This document shows positions 36,372 to 44,398 of a stretch of 64,000 bases of DNA, one piece after another (positions within the stretch are counted from its first letter, which is position 1; the number at the start of each line of letters is the position of its first letter). This DNA is from Saccharothrix sp. S26 (lineage in GTDB: Bacteria > Actinomycetota > Actinomycetes > Mycobacteriales > Pseudonocardiaceae). The DNA lies in the NCBI RefSeq assembly GCF_021390395.1, contig NZ_JAJUWT010000027.1, positions 105,478 to 169,477 on the forward strand, given 5' to 3'. Made by a program: the position numbers and the translations under genes. The notes below the pieces were generated by a model. It worked only from the letters and a program-made list of their open reading frames with translations. It did not search any database and was not told the DNA's origin.

Positions 36372-37207
36372 CCGGCGATCCTCACCGTCGTCGTCGTGCC
36401 CCAGATCGCCAGGCTCAGGAAGAAGTCCAGCAGGCTCGTCGTGACGATCGCCGTGCGCACCGCGCGGCCCACCGCCACGCCCACGCCCGCCGGGCCGCCG
36501 CTGGCGCGGTAGCCGTAGTAGCAGTGGGTGAGGATGATCACCACGGCGAACACCAGCACCTTGCCGAACGACCAGAGCACGTCCACCGGTGGCAGGAACA
36601 GGTTGAAGTAGTGGTCGTACGTGCCCGCCGACTGGCCGTAGAACTCGACCGTGATCAGCCTCGCCGCCAGGTACGAGGTCAGCAGGCCGATCACGTACAG
36701 CGGGATGATCGCGATGAAACCCGCGATGATCCGCGTGGTGACCAGGAACGGCAGGCTGGGGATGCCCATGACCTCCAGCGCGTCGATCTCCTCGGAGATC
36801 CGCATCGCGCCCAACTGGGCGGTGAAGCCGGAGCCGACGGTCGCGCTCAGCGCCAGGCCCGCGACCAGCGGCGCGATCTCGCGGGTGTTGAAGTACGCGG
36901 ACACGAAGCCCGCGAACGCCGACGTGCCGATCTGGTTGAGCGCGGTGAAGCCCTGCAGGCCCACGACCGTGCCGGTGAACACCGACAGGCCCACCATCAC
37001 GCCGATCGTGCCGCCGATGACGGCCAGCGCGCCCGACCCGAAGCTCACCTCGGCCAGCAGCCGCAGCGTCTCGCGCAGGTAGCGGGTCAGCGTGCGCGGC
37101 GTCCAGCACAGGGCCCGGATGTAGAACCACAGCTGGTCGCCGAACGTGTCGAGCACGTTCAGCGGCGCGTTCGCGGCCTTGCGGAGCCGGTCGTTGATCG
37201 CGGCCAC
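36368..37207 (-). CDS. YrbE-type ABC permease of the Mce transporter (YrbEB)
   Basis: This 279-residue integral membrane protein belongs to the MlaE/YrbE permease family. It has five or six hydrophobic segments and the cytoplasmic loop SATVGSGFTAQLGAMRISEEIDALEVMGI, the contact site for the ATPase. It overlaps mceA and sits one base after YrbEA. The pair forms the permease dimer. Confidence 0.92.
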   Translation of the reverse strand: MAAINDRLRKAANAPLNVLDTFGDQLWFYIRALCWTPRTLTRYLRETLRLLAEVSFGSGALAVIGGTIGVMVGLSVFTGTVVGLQGFTALNQIGTSAFAGFVSAYFNTREIAPLVAGLALSATVGSGFTAQLGAMRISEEIDALEVMGIPSLPFLVTTRIIAGFIAIIPLYVIGLLTSYLAARLITVEFYGQSAGTYDHYFNLFLPPVDVLWSFGKVLVFAVVIILTHCYYGYRASGGPAGVGVAVGRAVRTAIVTTSLLDFFLSLAIWGTTTTVRIAG

Positions 37208-37208
37208 C

Positions 37209-37994
37209 TCAGCTCCCCTTCGCCGGGACGACCTGGAGGTAGATCGTGGTGAGCACGAAGTTCACGAAGAACAGCAGCAGGAACGTGATGACCACGGCCT
37301 GGTTCACCGCGTCGCCGACGCCCTTCGGCCCGCCCGCCGGGTTCAGCCCGCGGTAGGCGGCCACGATGCCCGCGATGAAGCCGAAGATCAGCGCCTTGAG
37401 CTCGGAGATCCACAGGTCGGGCAGCTGCGCCAGGGCGCTGAAGCTCGCCAGGTACGCGCCGGGCGTGCCGTCCTGGAGGATCACGTTGAAGAAGTAGCCG
37501 CCCATCACGCCGACCACGCTGACCATGCCGTTGAGCAGCACGGACACCAGCATCGCGGCCAGCACGCGCGGCACGACCAGGCGCTGGATCGGCGAGACGC
37601 CCAGCACCTCCATGGCGTCGATCTCCTCGCGGATCGTGCGCGAGCCGAGGTCCGCGCAGATCGCCGAACCGCCCGCACCCGCGATGAGCAGCGCCGTCAC
37701 GATCGGGCTGGCCTGCTGGATGATCGCCAGCACGCTCGCCGCGCCGGTGAACGACTGCGCGCCGATCTGCCGGGTCAGCGACCCGATCTGCAACGCGATG
37801 ACCGCGCCGAACGGGATCGACACCAGCGCCGTCGGCAGCACCGTCACGCTCACCACGAACCAGCACTGCTGGATGAACTCGCGCAGCTGGAACGGGCGGC
37901 GGAACGTGTTGCGCACGACGTCGATCGCGAGCCCGAACATCCGGCCGGTCTCGCGCAGCGCGCCGACGCCGGGGAACGTCGCCGGTGAGCTCAC
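37209..37994 (-). CDS. YrbE-type ABC permease of the Mce transporter (YrbEA)
   Basis: The 261 residues are a second MlaE/YrbE permease, paralogous to the neighbour, with the coupling loop SAICADLGSRTIREEIDAMEVLGVSP. It overlaps the mceG stop by four bases (ATGA-type). Confidence 0.92.
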   Translation of the reverse strand: MSSPATFPGVGALRETGRMFGLAIDVVRNTFRRPFQLREFIQQCWFVVSVTVLPTALVSIPFGAVIALQIGSLTRQIGAQSFTGAASVLAIIQQASPIVTALLIAGAGGSAICADLGSRTIREEIDAMEVLGVSPIQRLVVPRVLAAMLVSVLLNGMVSVVGVMGGYFFNVILQDGTPGAYLASFSALAQLPDLWISELKALIFGFIAGIVAAYRGLNPAGGPKGVGDAVNQAVVITFLLLFFVNFVLTTIYLQVVPAKGS

Positions 37995-39076
37995 AGCACG
38001 CCCCCCTGCCGGGGCCAGGGGCTGGGCGTGGTCGGCGCGGTGATCGGACCCGTGCGGTCGCCCGCGCCGGCCATGACCCGGTAGTGGTCGCGCTCCTCGG
38101 GTGTGAGGCTGGCGATGATGCTCTGCTGCGCCTGCGCCGGCAGCGTGTGCAGGATGCTCATCACGCGGTCCTTGCGCCGCCGCACCGCGCCGCGCGGCGG
38201 CAGGCCGGGCGTCGGCTCGAGCTGCGGCACGACCCCGCGCACGTCCTCGTCGGGCGAGCCGTCGGAGTGGCCCGCGTCGCGGTGCGCCAGCTCGGCGGCC
38301 ATCGTGGCCTGGTCCTTCTCCTCCGACATGCCGATCGGGCCGATGCGGCGGCCGTTGAGGAACTGCTCGACCACCGGCTCATCGCTGGTCAGCAGCACCT
38401 CGCGGGGACCGAACATGACCAGCTCGCGGCGGAACAGCATGCCGAGGTTGTCCGGGACCGTGCGGGCCACGGTGATGTTGTGGGTGACGATCAGGATCGT
38501 CGCGTCGATCTGCGCGTTCAGGTCGATGAGGAGCTGGCTGAGGTAGGCCGTGCGGACCGGGTCGAGGCCCGAGTCCGGCTCGTCGCACAGGATGATCTCG
38601 GGGTCCAGCACCAGGGCGCGGGCCAGGCCCGCCCGCTTGCGCATGCCGCCGGAGATCTCGCCGGGCAGCTTCTTCTCCGCGCCGACGAGGCCGACCATCT
38701 CCATCTTCTCCAGCACGATCCGCCGGACCTCGGCCTCGGTCTTGCGGGTGTGCTCGCGCAGCGGGAAGGCGACGTTGTCGAAAAGGTTCATCGAGCCGAA
38801 CAGCGCGCCGTCCTGGAACAGCACGCCGAACAGCTTGCGGATCTCGTAGAGCTTGTGCTCGGAGCAGCGGACCAGGTCCACGCCGTTGATGACGATCCGG
38901 CCCTGCTCCGGTTTCAGCAGGCCGACCAGGGACTTCAGGAAGACCGACTTGCCCGTGCCGGACGGCCCGAGCATCACGCTGACCTCGCCCGGCGGGAGGG
39001 TGAGCGTGACGTCCCGCCAGATGGTCTGCTTGCCGAAGGACTTGGTCAGGCCCTCGACGACCACCTCGACGCCCAT
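37991..39076 (-). CDS. mceG: Mce transporter ATPase MceG (Mkl)
   Basis: MceG powers Mce lipid import. The 361 residues show Walker A GPSGTGKS (37-44), the Q-loop (Q88), the ABC signature ISGGMRKR (141-148), Walker B ILCDEP (163-168) and the switch histidine H199. A C-terminal extension of about 115 residues (from 246) is typical of MceG-type proteins and is absent from most ABC ATPases. In mycobacteria mkl also lies near rplL, usually apart from the mce cassettes. Here it heads the operon directly. Confidence 0.92.
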   Translation of the reverse strand: MGVEVVVEGLTKSFGKQTIWRDVTLTLPPGEVSVMLGPSGTGKSVFLKSLVGLLKPEQGRIVINGVDLVRCSEHKLYEIRKLFGVLFQDGALFGSMNLFDNVAFPLREHTRKTEAEVRRIVLEKMEMVGLVGAEKKLPGEISGGMRKRAGLARALVLDPEIILCDEPDSGLDPVRTAYLSQLLIDLNAQIDATILIVTHNITVARTVPDNLGMLFRRELVMFGPREVLLTSDEPVVEQFLNGRRIGPIGMSEEKDQATMAAELAHRDAGHSDGSPDEDVRGVVPQLEPTPGLPPRGAVRRRKDRVMSILHTLPAQAQQSIIASLTPEERDHYRVMAGAGDRTGPITAPTTPSPWPRQGGVL

Positions 39077-39150
39077 CGCACCTCCAGGTCAGCTCGCCCG
39101 ACGCCGGACAAGCCGGCGTCATACCGGTGCAACGAGGCCGCCGCGTCGTG

Positions 39151-39191
39151 GTTACTCACCAGTTGGGTTAACGCGGTATCAGGTGGGTAAC
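39151..39191. promoter_or_regulatory. Inverted repeat upstream of the mce operon
   Basis: GTTACTCACC (39151-39160) and GGTGGGTAAC (39182-39191) match as inverted arms at 9 of 10 positions, with a GGTTAAC between them. The element lies 75-115 bp upstream of mceG, where a repressor site is expected. Confidence 0.45.
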
Positions 39192-39274
39192 GGTGTGCGC
39201 GGGCTCATCGCACCCCGTCTGCGATGGTGGGGCACCCGCGACGACGTGGTCAAGATCACCGGCCGGAGACAGCA

Positions 39275-39309
39275 CGAAGGCGGGCACCCGGTTCGGGCGC
39301 CCGCCTTCG
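39275..39309 (-). terminator. Terminator after rplL
   Basis: CGAAGGCGGGC (39275-39285) pairs perfectly with GCCCGCCTTCG (39299-39309), 19 bases beyond the rplL stop. It separates the rplJL operon from the mce operon. Confidence 0.75.
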
Positions 39310-39327
39310 CGAGGGTGTGGTGCTAGA

Positions 39328-39714
39328 TCACTTGAGCGAGATCTTGGCGCCGGCAGCCTCGAGCTTCTCCTTGGCGGCGTCGGCGACGTCCTTCGCCACG
39401 TTCTCCAGCAGCGGCTTCGGAGCGGACTCGACCAGCTCCTTGGCCTCCTTCAGGCCCAGGCCCGAGACGACCTCGCGGACGACCTTGATGACCTGGATCT
39501 TCTTGTCGCCGGCGCCCTCGAGGACGACGGTGAACTCGTCCTTCTCCTCCTCGGCGGGGGCGGCCGGGCCGGCGGGGCCGGCCTGCGCGACGGCGACCGG
39601 AGCGGCGGCGGTGACCTCGAAGGTCTCCTCGAACTGCTTCACGAAGGCCGACAGCTCCAGGAGGGTCATCTCCTTGAACGCGTCGAGCAGCTCGTCGGTG
39701 CTGAGCTTCGCCAT
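39328..39714 (-). CDS. rplL: 50S ribosomal protein L7/L12
   Basis: L7/L12 forms the stalk that recruits GTPase factors. The 128 residues begin MAKLSTDELLDAFKEMTLLELS, pass through a Pro/Ala/Gly hinge (about 40-55) and end with the conserved domain ending VKEKLEAAGAKISLK-like (KEKLEAAGAKISLK). It follows rplJ by 63 bp. Confidence 0.97.
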   Translation of the reverse strand: MAKLSTDELLDAFKEMTLLELSAFVKQFEETFEVTAAAPVAVAQAGPAGPAAPAEEEKDEFTVVLEGAGDKKIQVIKVVREVVSGLGLKEAKELVESAPKPLLENVAKDVADAAKEKLEAAGAKISLK

Positions 39715-39777
39715 GATGGCGGTCCTTTCTCTTTCAACGCCCGAACTGCGGCCGGGACGCGGAGTTTCTGGGTGTGA

Positions 39778-40335
39778 TCAGCTTTCGGCCGGAGCGTCGG
39801 CCTCGGCGGCGGCAGGCGCCTCCGCGGCCTTCTTCTCCTGGAGGGCAGCAGCCAGGCGAGCGACCTGGGAAGCCGGGGCGTTGAACAGACCCGCGGCCTT
39901 GGCCAGGTTGCCCTTCATCGCGCCCGCCAGCTTGGCGAGCAGCACCTCACGGGTCTCGAGGTCCGCGATGGCGGTGACCTCGTCGACCGAGAGGGGGCGG
40001 CCGTCCATGTAGCCGCCCTTGATGACCAGGGCCTTGTTGTCCTTCGCGAAGTCACGCAGGGCCTTGGCCGCGTCGACCGGTTCGCCTTCGACGAAGGCGA
40101 TGGCGGTCGGGCCGACGAGCAGGGCCTCGAGCCCCTGCACGCCCGCGTCCTCGGCGGCACGCTTGACCAGCGTGTTCTTCGCAACGGTGTACGTGGTGCC
40201 CGCGCCGAGAGCGCGACGCAGCGTGGTGAGCTGCGCCATGGAGAGGCCGCGGTACTCGGTCACGACAGCGGCCGAGCTTCCACGGAACTTGTCCGTGAGC
40301 TCGGCGACGGCCGAAACCTTGCTGGGCTTCGCCAT
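39778..40335 (-). CDS. rplJ: 50S ribosomal protein L10
   Basis: L10 anchors the L7/L12 stalk and in many bacteria represses its own operon. The 185 residues have VTEYRGLSMAQLTTLRRALG (about 23-42) and a C-terminal helical stalk-binding segment rich in Ala/Glu. A leader with an attenuator hairpin precedes the gene, consistent with L10-type control. Confidence 0.96.
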   Translation of the reverse strand: MAKPSKVSAVAELTDKFRGSSAAVVTEYRGLSMAQLTTLRRALGAGTTYTVAKNTLVKRAAEDAGVQGLEALLVGPTAIAFVEGEPVDAAKALRDFAKDNKALVIKGGYMDGRPLSVDEVTAIADLETREVLLAKLAGAMKGNLAKAAGLFNAPASQVARLAAALQEKKAAEAPAAAEADAPAES

Positions 40336-40393
40336 GATCGCCTCCTCTCTGGGCTAGTGACGCGCCGGTCGAGCCGAGAGGTCCCCGCACAGC

Positions 40394-40424
40394 AAAAACG
40401 CCCCGGCGCAGCAGCACGGGGCGT
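40394..40424 (-). promoter_or_regulatory. Attenuator-like hairpin in the rplJ leader
   Basis: On the minus strand ACGCCCCG (40424-40417) pairs with CGGGGCGT (40405-40398) around an 11-nt loop, and TTTTT (40398-40394) follows. This is a classic terminator shape, about 60 nt upstream of the rplJ start and well downstream of the promoter. It fits an L10-leader-type attenuator. Confidence 0.65.
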
Positions 40425-40547
40425 GACGGGCGTGCGAACACGCCTGAAGTCTTCCTCGTTCTCCTGCGCGGGCCGCCCGCATCGCGGGACCTTCGTTCCC
40501 CGTCACGTGGACAGGGATGACCAGCGGTCTTTGGTGAACCGTTGCCA

Positions 40548-40577
40548 AGACTACGGGACGTGTAGCCGCGGCTCCAA
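40548..40577 (-). promoter_or_regulatory. rplJ-rplL promoter
   Basis: On the minus strand TTGGAG (40577-40572) and TAGTCT (40553-40548) are 18 bases apart. The predicted start near 40541 gives a leader of about 205 nt that includes the attenuator hairpin. Confidence 0.5.
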
Positions 40578-40595
40578 ATCGGCATGATGTGACCT

Positions 40596-41396
40596 GTGAC
40601 CGACGAGCCGCCCCGGAACCCGCCGCCACCGGACATCGACCCGGAACAGCTCCGGCAGTTCCAGGAGTTCCAACGGTTCCAGGAGTTCCAGCGCTTCCAG
40701 CAGGCCCAAGCCACCAACGCCCCACCAAGCCTGCCGGCGGGCCCCACCGCACCGGGCCTGCCACCGGGCGCCACCCCACCGGGCCTCCCCCCCGGTGCCA
40801 CCTCACCACCCGGCATCCCACCGACCTACCCCCCACCACCGCCCGCCCCACCACGCACGCCGCTGTGGAAGATCCTCCTGCGCAGCAAACTCATCCGCCG
40901 CCTGGTGTACCTGGTCGTGGTGCTGCTGGTGCTCACTTACCTGTACGAGATCAACTTCGGCGGCGGAGATGATGGATCCGGGGCAGGCACCGCCACCAGC
41001 CGCGGTGGTGCTACCGGCAACCACTTCGTCTCCAAGATCCCCAGGGAGACGGTGACCGCGCTGTACGACAGCGTGGCGAACAAACGCGAGAACAACGGTT
41101 GTGGGCTGTTCGAGAACGACCTCGTCCGGCAGAAGTTCATCGACGCGTTCGGCGGCGCCGACTGCCCCGCCACGATGCGACTGCTCAACAGCAGGGTGAC
41201 CGATGGCATGGGCTACGTGAGCAAGCTGCTGTACCCGCCGGACGCGCTGAAGGAGCCGGTCGGCGACACCTTCGTCATCAGTTCGTGCGCGATGACGGTG
41301 ACCGGTGGCCCCAAACTCGGTCGCTTCACCCTCTCGAAGGTCGGCGACGGGGTCTGGATCATCAGCGACTACGCGGCCGAGCCGTCCTGCCCGTGA
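40596..41396 (+). CDS. Unrecognised membrane protein with FQ-rich and Pro-rich N-terminus
   Basis: The 266 residues begin with a Pro-rich segment, then FQEFQRF units repeated in the N-terminal part (22-35). A Pro/Gly segment with tandem LPPGAT units (55-70), a membrane helix (about 102-118) and an extracytoplasmic domain of about 145 residues follow. That domain has four conserved-looking cysteines (CGLF, DCPAT, SSCAMT, PSCP). I do not recognise the family. The start is GTG at 40596, divergent from rplJ, and the gene ends in a shared terminator with rplA. It is probably an envelope protein with disulphides. Confidence 0.7.
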   Translation: MTDEPPRNPPPPDIDPEQLRQFQEFQRFQEFQRFQQAQATNAPPSLPAGPTAPGLPPGATPPGLPPGATSPPGIPPTYPPPPPAPPRTPLWKILLRSKLIRRLVYLVVVLLVLTYLYEINFGGGDDGSGAGTATSRGGATGNHFVSKIPRETVTALYDSVANKRENNGCGLFENDLVRQKFIDAFGGADCPATMRLLNSRVTDGMGYVSKLLYPPDALKEPVGDTFVISSCAMTVTGGPKLGRFTLSKVGDGVWIISDYAAEPSCP

Positions 41397-41400
41397 ACGA

Positions 41401-41435
41401 CGCAGCGCCCCCGGCGGGAGGCCGGGGGCGCTGCG
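41401..41435. terminator. Bidirectional terminator between the membrane protein and rplA
   Basis: A perfect 15-bp stem (41401-41415 with 41421-41435) encloses GGGAG, the same loop as in the rplO and rpoC terminators. It serves the convergent gene ends at 41396 and 41460. Confidence 0.85.
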
Positions 41436-41459
41436 GAGGTGCTCGGTGACGAGCCGTCG

Positions 41460-42176
41460 TCAGACGGTGGCCTCGTCGACCAGCAGGTTGCGGGTGCGGT
41501 TCGGGTCGACCGGGATGCCCGGGCCCATCGTGGTCGAGACCGTGATCTTCTTCAGGTAACGACCCTTGGCCGCGGACGGCTTGGCGCGCAGGATCTCGTC
41601 CAGCGCGGCGGCGTAGTTCTCGACCAGCTTCTCCGGGTCGAACGACACCTTGCCGATCACGAGGTGCAGGTTGGCCTGCTTGTCCACGCGGAAGTTGATC
41701 TTACCGCCCTTGATGTCCGCGACGGCCTTGGTGACGTCGGGCGTCACGGTGCCGGTCTTCGGGTTCGGCATCAGGCCGCGCGGGCCGAGGATGCGGGCGA
41801 TGCGACCGACCTTGGCCATCTGGTCGGGCGTGGCGATCGCGGCGTCGAAGTCGAGCCAGCCGCCCTGGATGCGCTCGATCAGGTCTTCGGAGCCGACCGC
41901 GTCCGCGCCGGCGGCCTCGGCCTCGGCGGCCTTGTCACCGGTCGCGAAGACGATCACGCGGGCGGTCTTGCCCGTACCGTGCGGCAGGTTCACGGTGCCG
42001 CGGACCATCTGGTCGGCCTTGCGCGGGTCGACGCCGAGCCGGATCGCGACCTCGACGGTCGCGTCCAGCTTCACCTTGGAAGTCTCCTTGGCGAGCTTGG
42101 CTGCCTCCAGCGGCGAGTACAGCCGCTCCCGGTCAACCAGCTCAGCAGCGTTCTTGTACGCCTTGCTGCGCTTCAT
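41460..42176 (-). CDS. rplA: 50S ribosomal protein L1
   Basis: L1 forms the mobile stalk next to the E site. From the ATG at 42176 the protein has 238 residues starting MKRSKAYKNAAELV, with the conserved GPRGLMPNPKTGTVTPDV in the middle. An upstream in-frame ATG was rejected because it extends beyond the family N-terminus. Confidence 0.97.
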   Translation of the reverse strand: MKRSKAYKNAAELVDRERLYSPLEAAKLAKETSKVKLDATVEVAIRLGVDPRKADQMVRGTVNLPHGTGKTARVIVFATGDKAAEAEAAGADAVGSEDLIERIQGGWLDFDAAIATPDQMAKVGRIARILGPRGLMPNPKTGTVTPDVTKAVADIKGGKINFRVDKQANLHLVIGKVSFDPEKLVENYAAALDEILRAKPSAAKGRYLKKITVSTTMGPGIPVDPNRTRNLLVDEATV

Positions 42177-42252
42177 GCTTCTGTCCTTAAAGTGGATCAG
42201 TTGTGGTGACGAGCCAGCGCGCGGCTCTCCCACGACTACGAAAGAGGAGGGG

Positions 42253-42687
42253 TCAGCCTTCGACGGTGATGCCCATGGAGCGGGCGGTGCCGGCGATGAT
42301 CTTCGCCGCCTGGTCCACGTCGTTGGCGTTGAGGTCGACCATCTTGGTCTGCGCGATCTCCCGCACCTGGTCCATGGTCACCTTGGCGACCTTGGTGCGG
42401 TGCGGCTCGCCCGAGCCCTTCTCCACACCGGCGGCCTTGAGCAGCAGCTTCGCGGCCGGCGGGGTCTTGAGCTTGAAGTCGAACGAGCGGTCTTCGTACA
42501 CGGAGATCTCGACCGGCACGACGGTGCCGCGCTGCGACTCGGTCGCGGCGTTGTACTGCTTGCAGAACTCCATGATGTTGACGCCGTGCTGACCCAGCGC
42601 GGGACCAACGGGCGGCGCGGGGTTCGCGGCCCCGGCCTTGATCTGCAGCTTGATGATCGCTGCGAGCTTCTTCTTCTTGGGAGGCAT
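42253..42687 (-). CDS. rplK: 50S ribosomal protein L11
   Basis: L11 forms part of the GTPase-associated centre and is needed for the RelA-type stringent response and thiopeptide action. The 144 residues begin [41 protein letters not shown], and the proline-rich N-terminal loop is intact. Confidence 0.98.
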
Positions 42688-42789
42688 CTCGGTTCCTTTA
42701 TTGCGGTGTCCGCGCGCGGCCCTGCCAGCCGCAGCGTGGCTGCCGGCGCCCGTCCATCCGGAGGGGAACCGGAGTTTGTGTTGTCCTGG

Positions 42790-43635
42790 CTAGATCTTCG
42801 AGACCTGGCTGAACGACAGCTCGACCGGGGTCTCGCGACCGAAGATCGACACCAGCACCTTCAGCTTCTGGCCGTCGGCGTTGACCTCGCTGATCGTCGC
42901 GGGCAGCGTGGCGAACGGGCCGTCCATGACGGTGACCGACTCGCCGACCTCGAAGTCCACCTCGACGGTCGACTTCGCGGGCGCCGCGGCGCTCTTCTTG
43001 CCGGCGGCGGGCTTCTGCTCGACCTGGGGCAGCAGGAACTTCAGCACCTCGTCGATGGTCAGCGGCGACGGCTTCGACGTCGCGCCGACGAAACCCGTCA
43101 CGCCCGGCGTGTTGCGCACCGCGCTCCACGACGCGTCGTTGAGCTCCATCCGGACCAGGATGTAGCCGGGCAGCACCTTGCGCTGCACCTGCTTGCGCTG
43201 GCCGTTCTTGATCTCGGTGACTTCCTCGGTCGGCACCTCGACCTGGAAGATGTAGTCCTCCATGTCGAGCGTCTGGATGCGCGTCTCGAGGTTCGTCTTG
43301 ACCTTGTTCTCGTAACCCGCGTACGAGTGCACGACGTACCAGTCGCCGGGCGCGCGCCGCAGCGCTTCGCGCATCTCCTCGGCGGGGTCCGCGGGCTCGG
43401 CGTCGATGTCGGCGACGGCGGCGGTCTCGACGTCGCCGCCGGACTCCACCTCGTCGCCGGGCTCGGCACCCTCGTCGGACTCGTCCTCGTCGGACCCGGT
43501 CTCGACGGTGGCGGACTCCTCGGTGTCCTCCGACGCCTCCGCCTGCTCGACGTCCTCGACGCCACCGTCGAAGTCACGCTCGTCGGTCAGGTCGTTCAGC
43601 TCCTGGGCGTCAACGCCGCCGTTCTCGGAGGTCAC
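42790..43635 (-). CDS. nusG: Transcription termination/antitermination protein NusG
   Basis: NusG binds RNA polymerase and couples it to ribosomes or Rho. The 281 residues include about 90 acidic, Asp/Glu-rich N-terminal residues, the NGN domain (WYVVHSYAGYENKVKTNLETR, about 97-205) and the C-terminal KOW domain (VGESVTVMDGPFATLPATISEV). The acidic extension is long compared with E. coli (181 residues) but usual in actinomycetes. The order secE-nusG-rplK-rplA is conserved. Confidence 0.96.
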   Translation of the reverse strand: MTSENGGVDAQELNDLTDERDFDGGVEDVEQAEASEDTEESATVETGSDEDESDEGAEPGDEVESGGDVETAAVADIDAEPADPAEEMREALRRAPGDWYVVHSYAGYENKVKTNLETRIQTLDMEDYIFQVEVPTEEVTEIKNGQRKQVQRKVLPGYILVRMELNDASWSAVRNTPGVTGFVGATSKPSPLTIDEVLKFLLPQVEQKPAAGKKSAAAPAKSTVEVDFEVGESVTVMDGPFATLPATISEVNADGQKLKVLVSIFGRETPVELSFSQVSKI

Positions 43636-43699
43636 TGTGGGTCTCGCTTCCTCTCATGCATCACATGTCCGCCGCCACCCGGGGCGGCAGGTGATCGGC

Positions 43700-44104
43700 T
43701 CAGCCGAACACCTTGAACATGCCCCAGGCGAAGGCCGAATCCAGGCCGAACACCAACGCCACCATGAAGGCCACGAAGACCAACACGACTCCGGTGTAGG
43801 TGACCATCTGCTTGCGGGTCGGCCAGATGACCTTCCGCAGCTCGCTGACCACCTCGCGGACGTACCGGACGATCCGGGCGAAGAAGCCGACCCGCTTCTC
43901 CGAGTCCGTCCGCGAGCGCGTGGGACGGCCCTTCTTGGCCCCCTCGGCGTCGGAGTCGGCCTCGGCCGACTTCTTCGCCTCCACGGAGTCCTTGCGGCCC
44001 GCCGGACGCGCGGAACCACGGCGCTCGCGCCGCGCTGCGGCGGTAACCGGCCGGGACGCGCCCTCGCGCTCGTCCGGCTGGTCCTGCTCGCGGCCCTCGC
44101 TCAT
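43700..44104 (-). CDS. secE: Preprotein translocase subunit SecE
   Basis: SecE clamps SecY in the membrane. The 134 residues comprise a charged, Arg/Glu/Ser-rich cytoplasmic extension (1-75), the amphipathic segment FFARIVRYVREVVSELRKVIWPTRKQ, and a single C-terminal membrane helix (about 105-125). This is the short actinobacterial form with one transmembrane segment. Confidence 0.94.
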   Translation of the reverse strand: MSEGREQDQPDEREGASRPVTAAARRERRGSARPAGRKDSVEAKKSAEADSDAEGAKKGRPTRSRTDSEKRVGFFARIVRYVREVVSELRKVIWPTRKQMVTYTGVVLVFVAFMVALVFGLDSAFAWGMFKVFG

Positions 44105-44135
44105 GCCGTCCTCCGCTCACCATCGCGCTTCGACG

Positions 44136-44208
<73 letters not shown>

Positions 44209-44304
44209 TTGGGATCCGAACGACTACCGGATCCCCTGGCTGGAGACGTCCCGCACCCTCCTCACGTGGCCCGTGAGGCAGCGACTGGACGTTCCAAGAC
44301 CGGA

Positions 44305-44335
44305 AGCATACGGCACCAGGTGCCCCTCCTTCCAA
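44305..44335 (-). promoter_or_regulatory. Weak candidate promoter for tRNA-Trp/secE
   Basis: TTGGAA (44335-44330) and TATGCT (44310-44305) on the minus strand are 19 bases apart, about 100 bp upstream of the tRNA. The -10 is good but the spacing is long. Confidence 0.3.
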
Positions 44336-44398
44336 CTGGCCCGGTCAGAGGGGGTGCCGGCGGCTTGCCCGGTTGTGCGATCTGCCACGATTGGCGGC

